The notes under the pieces were generated by a model. That model worked only from the letters and a program-made list of their open reading frames with translations, searched no databases and was not told where the DNA came from. A stretch of 64,000 nucleotides of DNA from Rutidosis leptorrhynchoides (Eukaryota; Streptophyta; Magnoliopsida; Asterales; Asteraceae), in assembly GCF_046630445.1 (NCBI RefSeq), contig NC_092333.1:341138501-341202500 (forward strand), in the 5' to 3' direction. This document shows positions 25,590 through 40,134 of this stretch, piece after piece. Positions within the stretch are counted from its first letter, which is position 1. Each line of letters starts with the position of its first letter. The translations under genes and the position numbers were made by a program.

Positions 25590-25992
25590 TGTGTGTCCGT
25601 CAGCTGTTCCGATCAAACCGATGCATATTGAGTATTGTTCTATGACTACTTGCAACATGTACAATAGCTATCATACTAAGACTTTACCTAAGTTAGTTAT
25701 TTATATCGACCTGCTTTATTTATAGGTCGGCGTTGTGATCAATCCTGATCACTGTACTACATTTGCTGTTCGCTTAATTGTGTTGGTTACTTCATTACTA
25801 TTAAGGTGAGTTATAGTCCCATTTTTACATACTATTCAAAGTATATTTTTGGGATGTAATTACATGCATTTTATTTCACGTTTAGACACAAGTGACAATT
25901 AAATTTAAATTATTCATTGTGAGTTGGACAAAAATATTCCCTAGTCTGGTAACTGTAATGATTGGTTTCTACCGGTGAACGCGAATCCTACG

Positions 25993-26041
25993 GATAGATC
26001 TATCGGGTTTGACAACCCCATTTCAAGCTAGTCGAGCTAGC
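25993..26041. promoter_or_regulatory. Structured block conserved among LTR families (C1 copy)
   Basis: Perfect palindrome GATAGATCTATC (25993-26004), then GGGTT-tgac-AACCC, then GCTAG (26027-26031) and CTAGC (26037-26041). Counterparts: E left 18781-18828, E right 30584-30631, C2 56284-56325, a weaker form in D1 (15611), and in B AGGTT-gac-AACCT near 45575. Confidence 0.55.
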
Positions 26042-26608
26042 AATTTATAATCAGAATGTTTAGTACTTTGTATTTTGTTGTAGATACACTGTTCAGTGTA
26101 TATTATTATTGTGTTTGGCAAGGGTAAATAAAGGGTTAAGTGGTTACCAGGTGGCTCATTGATAATGGAATAATGTTTAATGTTTTCTAACATTTTTAAA
26201 TCTTGTGGTCTAAAGTTTATTCAATTATTTAAACCTATAATTCACTCAACCTTTGTGTTGACAGTTTACTCGCATGTTTTCACAGGTACTTGAGTTTATG
26301 TGATGCTTCCGTTGTGTTTAGAAGAGTCTGCATGCATTTGGACAGATTTTTATGAAACAATTTATGAAACTTTGGCTTGCATTCGGTTTTTGAATAATTA
26401 ATACTTGTGGGTTATTGACAATGTTTTGTGTCAACTTTGGATTATTAATATGTTGGGTTACTTTTAAACTACATATTTTGGTACGCTTTCCTTTTTGGGA
26501 AACTTTTGATATAAAAGAATGCAATGTCATTTATTAAATTCATTTAAGTTCGATCAAGCTGTGGGACCAGGTGACGGAGCCGTTAAGTGTTTTGACGGGG
26601 CCATCACA

Positions 26609-26930
26609 CATTCACCGCATTTAATCAAAGAAAATCTCAAATTCCTTAATTACCGGAGAATCGAATCTTATAAAGATTACAAAGATTTCTTTAAATCCCT
26701 TGAATTCCGGAAATCAGTCATGACTACGGCGAACATTTAATTTCCTTATTTCAATCTTTTGCGATAACTTCACTTAGACTCTTCGCGTAATCGTATTGTT
26801 TTAATTATATTATTCAACGGGGATAAAACACTATTATATCAACTCATATTCGTCATGAAAACATTCTTATTGTTAGTCATGACAACCTCAATCAAATTTC
26901 GGGACGAAATTTCTTTTAACGGGTAGGTAC
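26609..26930 (+). other. Interior of element E, right part, with PPT-side palindrome
   Basis: E interior resumes after C1 and runs to the LTR. At 26894-26912 is AAATTTCGGGACGAAATTT, an 8-bp-arm palindrome, followed by a polypurine-like acgggtaggtac directly before the LTR at 26931. B (51428-51446) and C2 (62418-62436) have the identical palindrome at the same place. Confidence 0.7.
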
Positions 26931-27097
26931 TGTAATGACTCAGAAAATTTCGACTTATTTTTAACTTAAATCTATAAATGATTTCATAATTCAGACGATA
27001 AGCAAAGCCTGTTATCCCGACTATCAAAAATTTTGAACTATTTTCAAGAATTCAATTAACCTTCAAATGTTTCCAACGATTTACGAACAATTAATTG

Positions 27098-27171
<74 letters not shown>

Positions 27172-28510
27172 TATGTATATATGAATATGTATATATGAAT
27201 AATAAAATACAATTTAATCATTAGCATTAAATATGTATAAAAATATTATTATTACTTTCATTATTAATATTGATATCAATATTATTAGTGTTATTAAACA
27301 TTATCATGTATATAAATACTAATATTATTACTAACATTATTAGTAATACCATTATTACTAAAATTATTAAAATTATTATAATTATGGTTATTATCATTAT
27401 AATACACCTTATGAATTTTTATCATAAATATTATTATTAAATCTATTATGATTATTACTAAAATTATCATTTTTATTATCATTATTCTGATATTAGCATC
27501 ATTATTAGTATTGTTATTTTACAACTTATTATTATTATCATTAATGTTATTATTATTATTTGTATTATTAATTAATATTAATAATTATTATTATCTTTAT
27601 TATTATTATTATTAATAGAATTATTATTATTAATATATTTATACTTATTTATTAATATTAAATCATACAGCAAATACCAAATTGATTATTCAGTATCTGC
27701 CTTTTCTGATTTTTTTTACATATTTTATATAAAGCAGTTAGGTATTAGGTATTAATGATCGAGCTTTATATTTTTTATATCCCACTTTTATTTTTTTGTT
27801 GTCTGATTTATTTTTATCGTGATCTTCTCTACTGGTTTGAATCTTGTTTTCTTTTGAATCCATAAACTATTATATATAAACATTCAGTCATTGCATCATG
27901 AATATCAATTACCAAAAACACTTCATCATGAAAATTAAATTAAAAAAGCCATTAAAACAGCTCGACATCTCTGTATTGTTCATATTTTCAAAAACCCAGA
28001 AATCGAATCCCACTTCAAAAACCATTAATGTAGTCTTGTTAGGAATTAATTACTCAAACTACCTGCAAAAGCCCAGCTTCCAATTCTTCGTATCGATCAC
28101 GAATTTTCGAGTCAAAGTTGTAATTTAAAAGGTCAATCGATTTGTTCTTTGTAAAATTCGAATTCGTTTTAAATACTTTGATTCAATTGATTGCTCAGAA
28201 AGTTTCTAGGAGTGATTTGGAAAATATTTCAAGAAGGAATCGAGGTCTCAAAACAGTCCAATCTCAAAAATTGATTTTATGTTCTTCATATTTTTTTTCA
28301 TTCAGCGACTATGTAAGTTTTTTTTTTGTTTGTTGAACAAGGAATCCAACCCAGGTCGTTTATAAATAAAAGTCAAGTTTTAATCCAGTTAAAATTCCTA
28401 GATATGATTTTAGTTAAATCCCTAGTCGATTTGTTTGATCTCATGAAGAAGATGAAAACGATATACGGGTTATATATTTTGAGATATCAGTAATAACAGA
28501 AAAGAAGCAG

Positions 28511-28577
28511 CAGCGTGATGGTTAGTATGGGTGTCGGGTTAGCGAGAGGTCTCGGGTTCGAGTCCCATCTTGGGCAT
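28511..28577 (+). repeat. tRNA-like module, right LTR of E
   Basis: gcgtgatggttagtatggg (A-box-like) and cgggttcgagtccc (good B-box match), then tgggca, a short body gaagagctcctgaggtag and an ATT tract from 28613. Together they look like a short tRNA-derived SINE with an ATT tail, fixed within the LTR lineage. Confidence 0.6.
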
Positions 28578-28611
28578 TTATTTATTTTTTGAAGAGCTCC
28601 TGAGGTAGTTT

Positions 28612-28700
<89 letters not shown>

Positions 28701-29363
28701 GTTATTATGATAATTATCATTATCATTAATCTAATTAGTAGTAGTATTATTATCACTATTGTTACTAGTATTAAAAGTATTACTAGTATTACTAGTATTA
28801 TTATTATAATTATTAGTATTATCATTATAATTATTGGTATTATTATTAAAACTATCATTATTATTATCATTTTAAATATTATTATCATTATTATGATTAG
28901 AATTATTATTATTATTATTTTGAAAACAATACAAATTATTATTATCATTATTGTTATTAGTACTAGTATCATTTTATATTTATAAGTATTATTAATGTTA
29001 TCATTATTATTATTACTAATATGATTATCTTTATTAGTATTATTATTATTAAAAATTACTATCGTTATTATCATTTTTACAAAAATTATCGTTTTTACTA
29101 TTATTAAAACTATCATCTTTACTTTATAATTATTAGTAAATCTATCAATTGTACTAAAATTACTATTATTACCATTATATTTATAATTATTAGTAAATCA
29201 TTATTATCGAAACTAATATTTTTACAAATAAATATTTTGTATATTGAATACACTTATTTCATATACCATAATTATATTTCATATAATTATATAACAAACA
29301 TATTAACATTTTTATATAAATATTTATATATAACAAATTAGGTATTTTTAATATAATACCAAT

Positions 29364-29429
<66 letters not shown>

Positions 29430-29432
<3 letters not shown>

Positions 29433-30142
29433 GCAGGATCAATGGGAAAGTAACCAATCGGGGGGAAGCAAATTTTTTTTTTTTTTCGTTTTTTTGGATT
29501 TTTTTTCCGGCATCAAGATCACACGAAAATATGAACATTTAGAAGAGACACTTCGTGATGAATGTTATTATTTAGGCAGGAAAACGATCGACAAAAATAA
29601 CATTCAAGATAATATTGTTCGTAAAGAATATGAACGTTTTTTTTTTTTTCATGTTTTGTGAAGTAAAATTTAGCCCGATTTAGAGTTTAGGGTTTAGGGT
29701 TTAGGGTTTAGGGTTTGGTGTTTTGGGTTTATTCCATAAACCCAAAACATCAAACCCCAAACCCTAAACCCTAAACTCTAAACCGTTCGTGTTAAAAACT
29801 CAATCTAAATCCTAAATCTAAACCCTAAATCTAAACCCTAAACCCTAAATTTCTAAACCCTAATATCTAAACCCTATAAACCCCAATATCTAAACCCTAA
29901 TATCTAAACCCCAATAGCTAAAACCTCAAAATACGCTCAAAAAATACGATAATTGTTATATATTACTTTTTTGAGCGTTTTCCCGCCAAAATAAAAATAT
30001 TTATCACAAAGTGTCTCTACTAAATGTTCATATTTTCATCTCATCTATAATGTTCGTGAACAAAGTTTTTTCAAAAAACGAAAAAAAAAAAATTTGCTTC
30101 CCCCCGCTTCCCCCCGAATGGTTACTTCCCTCTTGATCCTAC

Positions 30143-30145
<3 letters not shown>
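29430..30145. mobile_element. MITE M1, foldback element in a TA microsatellite (716 bp)
   Basis: Left terminus GGGGCAGGATCAATGGGAAA; the right terminus, inverted, is GGGGTAGGATCAAGAGGGAA. Homology of the arms continues far inward (gaaaatatgaacatttag, gagacact, gggaaaacg), so the terminal repeats are about 200 bp or more. The centre is a telomere-repeat hairpin. No coding. Both flanks are TA repeats, so a duplication cannot be read. Left LTR of E shows the empty site. M2 is a second copy. Superfamily unclear (Mutator-like or the microsatellite-targeting Micron type). Confidence 0.85.
29681..29782. repeat. Telomere-type repeat hairpin in M1
   Basis: Four to five TTTAGGG units on the left arm (29684-29716) and CCCTAAA units on the right arm (29738-29782), joined by a pairing stretch (tgttttgggttta / taaacccaaaaca) around a 5-nt loop. 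The left arm has one extra heptamer. Confidence 0.85.
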
Positions 30146-30224
<79 letters not shown>

Positions 30225-30999
30225 CTACCGAAATATATAACAATTGAAATAACATATTTAAACTTATTCGATTACGAGTATATGTGTTAATATATATACT
30301 TGATATAGGTTCGTGAATCCGAGGACAACTCTGCACTTGTTCAGTGCCATCATACACATATTTACTACAAACTATCGTATCGTATCGTAAGTTTTCATAG
30401 CTCCCTTTTTAATTGCTTTTGCAATCTATATTTTTGGCTGAGAATACATGCAATGTTTTATAACTATTTTATAAAATAGACACAAGTACTAAACTTAATT
30501 CTACATGGGTTAGAATCACAAATATTCCCCTAGCTTGGTAACGTAATCTATTGGTTTATGAACTGGTAGGCTCGAATCCTATTGATAGATCTATCGGGTT
30601 TGACAACCCCATCTGGGCTAGTCGCGCTAGCAGTCAACGGATGTTTAGTACTTCAAGATTATTATCGCACTTGATTCGATGCACTATATACATCAGGGGT
30701 ATTCATTATTATTGTTGTTAAGGCTTGTTACCGAGTGCCCATGGTTGTAGAATCTTTTTATTACACTGCGGTGTAAGGAAAATTATGGAAACTGAAATCT
30801 TGTGATCTATTACTATTATCAAAATCATTGTTTATGATAAATCTATGAACTCATCAACCTTTTGGTTGACACTTTTTAGCATGTTTATTCTCAGGTACTT
30901 TTTGCTTCCGCTATATAACTTTGCTGTTACATAGAAGTCAAGCCAAGCACTGGGATCAGAGTTAACATCACCGTTAATGGATTTTGACGGGGTGTTACA

Positions 31000-31456
31000 C
31001 ATAGTGATTAAGTGGTAGAATATTGCTTTAGTTAGACCAACTAGGATTAAGAAAAGCCGAGACTTTCCTTAATTGGGTATACCACTTTGTTCATGTACCT
31101 AGGATTCTATCCATAAGGTCGTTTAAACCCTTTAGGTTAACGTTGGGAGTAGGGATATCTGTCTTAGCCAGAATCTTCAAGGCCTAAACTCTTAGTGAAA
31201 AATCAGTTAGGTTCATAGCCCAGTTGATTGAGGTTTAGTGTTTATCCTAGGAAGTTAAACTCTTGCGATAATTCCCCTTCAGAATTCTATTCTTCATACC
31301 TATCTATCTTTATCTTATAAGTTAAAATACTGTTTTATCTAGTTAATCTTAATCTATCACCTCTTGTCACTAGGGTTAACTATATAGGCACTTTTATCCC
31401 ACATTGCTGAGCAAACATAAAAAAATACGAACCTGAGTTATATTTACCACTTACTC
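31000..31456. other. Sequence between element E and solo LTR D2, not assigned
   Basis: No open frame of interest. Continues after D2 at 35871. Its texture (gaaccccagctaaatat after D2) resembles the non-coding part of another LTR element, but I cannot place it. Confidence 0.35.
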
Positions 31457-31461
31457 GTTAA
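31457..31461. repeat. Target-site duplication GTTAA of solo LTR D2, left copy
   Basis: GTTAA directly before TGAAATGCCCC; right copy at 35866-35870. Confidence 0.9.
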
Positions 31462-31762
31462 TGAAATGCCCCGTTCATATCGATTATAAACGATTCATAA
31501 TAGTTGATTACATCGCGAGGTACTTAACCTCTATATGATACATTTTACAAACATTACATTCGTTTTTAAAAAGACAAACTTTCATTACATCGAAAGTTGA
31601 CGGCATGCATGCCATTTCATAATAAATCCAACTATAATTGACTTAATAATAATCTTGATGAACTCAACGACTCGAATGCAACGTCTTTTGAAATATGTCA
31701 TGAATGACTCCAAGTAATATCTCTAAAATGAGCAAATGCACAGCGGAAGATTTCTTTCATAC

Positions 31763-34328
<2,566 letters not shown>

Positions 34329-34581
34329 AGCTGCAGTTCATGGGGTATTGGTGTTGTTAGAGTGGTGGAGGAGGGAGAGCGACTTTGGAATGGTTGTGAT
34401 CGGTGGTGGTAACACGATAGTGATGGAAGTTGGCGGTCTAGAGGGTGATAGTGGTGATGGTCCGATGATTTTGAAGTGGTGAAGTGATTGAGTGTGGATG
34501 AAGGTTTCAAGGTGGTGATACAAGATGGTGTAACAAGGAGGTTGAAGTTTCCTGGATATATATCTATCTATTATGTACAAG

Positions 34582-34614
<33 letters not shown>

Positions 34615-35870
34615 TATGGTGGGGAATTAGAAAATGGAAATAGATGGTGTCATAAAGGAAAAGGTAATGAAACAGAAGAATCGAGTGGAACATGGTTGTT
34701 ACTTGGTGATAATTTTGTTCATGATTGACAAGTGGGTTTTTAAATTAGAGTTTGATAGAAGTAGTTGTAGTAGCACAGTTTTTCTAGTGATAATAGCAAT
34801 AGGCAATGACAACAAAGTCTTGTGGGTTTTTGGATGTTTGGACAATTGTTGAATTTGATTATTGGTGGTTTGTTGATTTATCAAATACACGGAACATATA
34901 CTCTTATATATAAAGTAGTACAGTAATTAAATATCATATTTTAATCTTAGCAGCCACTTGTTTTAAATTATCTGCCAACAGTTTTCACGGACTATTAAAT
35001 CGTACTCCATTGTTAAATCAGTGGTGGATAAAAATGTTCAGAAAAATCCCATATTTTTAAATTAACTATATTTATTTATTTTGGTCATTATGGTATAAAA
35101 TTCGATCATTAATTATTAAATAAATTTTACATTAATTATTCACTCCCAACCCCAAGTAAAATATAAAAAATTTTAAATGTATTAAATAATTTCTAAATGT
35201 ATTATTAATAAGCTTATAATTTATAAAACTCATTTTTGGATCACCGTTTATTTTAAAATCATATATATCTAATATTCATAAACACGTTTTAATATACGTT
35301 GCAAGTTATTCATATATCTAACAACTCATATTCCAACTCACATTATTTAAACAAAGACATTAATAATCTAGTTTTATTATATCGAAAAATGTTTTTGTAC
35401 ATTAAATCAATTGATTCTTTAGTCTTCCACTAACTTTTGTCTAATTCTCGATAATAGAAACATTTGTTCTTACTTGTAAATCACTTTATCATTTTTCAAA
35501 TATTGTTAAAATGGAAAGATTGCTTAAATCAAAGTGGACCTCTCAACAGAGACACGTGAATCATATCATAATGAATCTGATAACTCAATTATTTGGTATC
35601 AACTTTTAATTCCGTCGGTAAATACGATCATGTAAAGTATTATACCTAATACCTTGTTTATGTTTTCAAGTTATAATATATATACACGTATATTTTCTTA
35701 TCCAATTATAATGGTTCGTGAATCGTCAAGGTCTGGTCAAGGTTAAATGAATGTATGAACAAAATTTAAAATTCTTGAGATTTAAACTTAACAAATTTTG
35801 CTTATCATGTCGGAATAATATAAAGATAAAGTTTAAATTGGGTCGGAAATTTCTGGGTCGTCACAGTTAA

Positions 35871-36368
35871 AAGGAAGACAAGTAGGTGAGTTATAGATAG
35901 GAACCCCAGCTAAATATAAATGATAAAACCATTACTCTCTTTTGGTAACTAATTCTGACGTGTTGCGACCTAACGACACCGCACAAATAAAACTGTCCGT
36001 TTTGGCCATATCACAGTCTCTGCATTCATCCATTGATCACTTCGACTGCGGGCAATAATAGACACAATCACATCTATAGATATGTAACTATACTAATTAG
36101 TAGATATATTCTGTAGATATCGAAAGATATAGTTCCTATTCTCATTCCAAAAAGTTTGGAAGATTGTTACATATTTCCTTGTATATCGATATAGTCTCTC
36201 TCTCTCTCTCTCTCTCTATTGGCTTAATCTGCACACAGATTGGATCAATCTGCACCACATATTGAATTCACATATTGAACTAAATCTACACACAGATTGG
36301 CTCAATCTGCACCACATATTGAGTTTAGTGTGTGAGTTCTCTCCTACCCTTTGTTCTCTATGGATCCT

Positions 36369-36424
<56 letters not shown>
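35871..36424. other. Unassigned sequence with CT repeat and local duplication
   Basis: Starts as the continuation of 31000-31456. A (CT)n run lies at about 36196-36219. The segment attggcttaatctgcacaca...caccacatattga (about 36220-36262) recurs at about 36296-36322, a local tandem duplication. A TA tract follows at 36376-36424. No gene; could be part of an LTR. Confidence 0.5.
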
Positions 36425-36427
<3 letters not shown>

Positions 36428-37195
36428 GCAGGATCAATAGGGAAGTAACCAATCGGGGGGAAGAAAAAAGAAAATTTTTTCGTTTTTTTTGGAATTTTTT
36501 TTCAGGCATCAAGATCACACGAAAATATAAACATTTAGAAAAGAAACTTTGTGATAAATGTTATTATTTAGGCGGGAAAACGATCGACAAAAATAACATT
36601 CAAGATAATATTGATCGTGAAGAATGTTAACGGTTTTTTTTTCTTCATGTTTTGTGAAGTAAAATTTAGCCCGATTTAGAGTTTAGGGTTTAGGGTTTGG
36701 TGTTTTGGATTTAGTCCCTAAACCCAAAATCCCAAACCCCAAACCCTAAACCCTAAACCCTAATCTCTAAACCGTTCCTGTTAAAAACTCAATCTAAATT
36801 CTAAATCTAAACCCTAAATCTAACCCCTAAACCCTAAATTTCTAAACTCTAATATCTAAACCGTTAGTGTTAAAAACTCAATCTAAATTCTAAATCTAAA
36901 CCCTAAATCTAACCCCTAAACCATAATATCTAAACCCTATAAACCCTAATATCTAAACCCTATAAACCCTAATATCTAAACCCTAATATCTAAAACCTCA
37001 ACATACGCTCGAAAAACACGATAATTGTTATATATTACTTCTTCGAGCGTTTTTCCGCCAAAATAAAAACATTTATCACAAAGTGTCTTTATTAAATGTT
37101 CATATTTTCATCCAATCTATAATGTTCGTGAACAAGGTTTTTTCAAAAAACGAAAAAAAACATTTTGCTATTGGTTACTTCTCCCTTGATCCTAC

Positions 37196-37198
<3 letters not shown>
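36425..37198. mobile_element. MITE M2, same family as M1, in a TA microsatellite (774 bp)
   Basis: Starts GGGGCAGGATCAATAGGGAA, ends ttgatcctaccac, between TA repeats (36376-36424 and 37199-37268). Internal parts match M1 in the same order: aagatcacacgaaaatat, gcgggaaaacgatcgac, the telomere-repeat hairpin (36677-36773), a run of ctaaaccctaatat variants and cgctcgaaaaacacg. A duplicated block (aaccgtt...aaatctaacccctaaacc, about 36770-36920) explains its extra length. Confidence 0.85.
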
Positions 37199-38319
<1,121 letters not shown>

Positions 38320-39367
38320 GATAAAGAACCGCGCTTTATTGCAGGGTGGTTTTGATCGGTTAACGGTCGTTGAACTTAACGTCTTAAAAACGGTTATCGG
38401 TCGTTTGGAAGGTTTTGGTCGATTAACGGTCAGTTAATTTAACATTTTAAACAACCGTTAACGCTCGAGTAGCTAAATGTTTAAAAGAGTGAAAAGAAAA
38501 AGGAGGAAAATGAAGTTAAAAAAGTGGTTAAAGAAAGTGATGGAAAAAAAGTTTTTAAAAAAAAAAGGTTAAACACATGTTTACCAAAATATCCGATTAA
38601 CGGTCACTTAATTTAACATTTTAAAAAACGGTTAACGCTCGAGTAGCTAAATGTTTAAAAGAGTGAAAAGAAAAAGGTGGGAAATGAAGTTAAAAAAGTT
38701 GTTAAAAAAGTGATGAGGAAAAAGTATTTTTTTTTTTATAAAAAAAAAAGGTTAAAGACATGTTTACCAAAATACCGCCAAAGTTGGGGGCATTTACGCT
38801 TGTGCCATGGTGAATAGTGAAAGTCTCACCACTAAACGGTTAATGCTCGAGTAGCTAAATGTTTAAAAGAGTGAAAAGAAAAAAAAGGGGGAATGAAGTT
38901 AAAAAGGTGATGGGAAAAAAGTTTTTTTTTTTTTTTTTTAAAGGTTAAAGACATGTTTACCAAAATACCCTCAAAGTTGAGGGTATTTACGCTTGTGCCA
39001 TGGTGAATAGTGAAAGTCTCACCACTATTAGTTTTTAAAAAAACAAAAAAAGGTTAAAGACATGTTTACCAATATACCCCCAAAGTTGAGGGTATTTACG
39101 CTTGTGTCATGGTGAAGAGTGAAAGTCTCACCACTAAACGGTTGATGCTCGAGTAGCTAAATGTTTAAAAGAGTGAAAAGAAAAAGGGGGGAAATGAAGT
39201 TAAGAAAGTTGTTAAAAAAAGTGATGGGAAAAAAGGTTTTTTTTCTTTTAAAAAAAAAGGTTAAAGACATGTTTACCAAAATACCCCCAAAGTTGGGGGT
39301 ATTTACGCTTGTGCCATGATGAATAGTGAAAGTCTCACCACTATTAGTATTAGTTATTTATATATAT
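38320..39367 (-). mobile_element. Helitron-like element with internal tandem repeats
   Basis: Left boundary (3' end on minus): a degenerate GC hairpin (about 38331-38350, ccctgc...gcgcgg) followed by tctttatcctcg. Inside are interleaved direct repeats: ctcgagtagctaaatgtttaaa at about 38466, 38638, 38848 and 39148; ggttaaagacatgtttacca at about 38567, 38750, 38943, 39052 and 39260; agtgaaagtctcaccacta at about 38817, 39007, 39117 and 39325. Units are about 110-300 bp apart and vary by poly-T/A length. No coding. Helitron assignment rests on terminal texture only; a plain tandem array is the alternative. Confidence 0.5.
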
Positions 39368-39368
39368 A

Positions 39369-39400
39369 CCAGTGAAAAGACCCGTGAAATCACGGGTTTT
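39369..39400 (-). mobile_element. Helitron-like 3' terminus (minus strand)
   Basis: Minus strand: hairpin ACCCGTGATTTCACGGGT, then CTTTTCACTGG ending at 39369, with T next. Hairpin, 11-nt spacer, CTRR and a following T is a very good Helitron 3' end. The body should extend to higher coordinates, but I see no clear 5' end between here and the LINE at 39955. Confidence 0.65.
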
Positions 39401-39954
39401 TCTTAAAAGAAACAGTTGAATAATATGTTACAGATATTAAATGAATGTCAATGCTAAAATCGTTGAGTTAATAGTACCTTGACAATCAGATACACAAATA
39501 GTATTAGTCGTTGAATGAAAATGCAAGTGATAAAATAGAATAAACTAAGAAAATATATTAAAGTGGAAGAAACTATAATTATGTTTAGTAAACAAACTTG
39601 AGTATGTAGTAAATAGAAGTAGTCACCACTTTCAAATGTAAATTAATAGATAACTGAAACATCTAAACCAGTCTAAAAAAGATAGTTGAGTCAACAACTT
39701 GCGTAGGTAGATGCTTGCAAATCAACCGAGAACCGAGAGAGCTTGAAGAAATCTTTCAATTTCGTTGCGTGATTATCCCATGTTTGACGATCATAGAAAC
39801 AAAACTTGACATAAAACAAATATAGCTCAAGTCTATAGTTCTATGTTAAAGTTATTATTGTACACGAAATAATGAGTAGGATATAATTACGAACTTTAAT
39901 ATTAAGTAACAAAATGAACACTTAACATACATGTAACAAATTTCATATGATAAG
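39401..39954. other. Probable Helitron body or spacer, no gene
   Basis: AT-rich, non-repetitive, no open frame with a domain. Confidence 0.4.
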
Positions 39955-40134
39955 TTTTTTTGGGTAATGGGTTATACCCGGTAAATATATTAATATCATA
40001 AATATAACAAGAAAGATCAAAATCAGAAAAGAGACATGCCTCTAAATTGAACAACCAGCACACACAGCTAACAAAACAAACCAAGTCGAATACTTAAACA
40101 GTATACGACAACCGAAAAACAAGAAACAAACACC

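Larger units (their letters stand above)
24067..26285 (+). promoter_or_regulatory. Putative leader intron in LTR C1
   Basis: Donor-like gattagG|GTATAAACC near 24067, after a pyrimidine-rich leader. Acceptor TTTTCACAG at 26285, followed by GTACTT. The hairpin CAAC (26247-26250) / GTTG (26257-26260) ends 25 nt upstream. The donor is weaker than in D and E. Same layout in C2. Confidence 0.42.
23362..26608 (+). mobile_element. Solo LTR C1 (3,247 bp)
   Basis: Starts TGTCACGACCC and ends gacggggccatcACA. It parallels the 5' LTR of C2 (53667-56900, 3,234 bp) along its whole length. No PBS or interior follows: sequence resumes as E interior (cattcaccgcatttaatc). The flanks caatt and cattc do not form a perfect duplication, so the TSD is decayed or the boundary is off by a base or two. 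Confidence 0.85.
28313..30894 (+). promoter_or_regulatory. Putative leader intron in the right LTR of E
   Basis: Donor GTAAGTTT at 28313, acceptor TTATTCTCAG at 30894; hairpin CAACC/GGTTG ends 26 nt before the acceptor. M1 lies within. Inferred from signals shared with D1 and D2. Confidence 0.5.
26931..30999 (+). repeat. Right LTR of element E, with MITE M1 inside
   Basis: Starts TGTAATGACTCAG right after the polypurine stretch; ends gacggggtgttACA. It contains a TA repeat (27098-27168), donor-like GTAAGT (28313), tRNA-like module (28511-28577), TTA repeat (28613-28702), MITE M1 (29430-30145) splitting a TA repeat, the structured block (30584-30631), the hairpin (30855-30868) and acceptor CAG at 30894. 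Without M1 it is about 3,350 bp. Where comparable it is very similar to the left LTR, which lacks M1. Confidence 0.85.

Noticed and set aside
23357-26613. Perfect target-site duplication for C1
   Set aside because: Flanks read caatt and cattc. They are similar but not identical, so I do not claim a duplication.
28511-28577. True tRNA gene
   Set aside because: A- and B-box-like motifs are present, but there is no convincing acceptor or anticodon stem. Annotated as a tRNA-like module instead.
36100-36340. Copia-type LTR (tgttacatatttccttgtatat)
   Set aside because: Texture is suggestive, but I found no second LTR, PBS or polypurine tract.
38456-39345. CRISPR array
   Set aside because: Direct repeats are long, diverged and contiguous with no regular unique spacers, in a plant nuclear setting.
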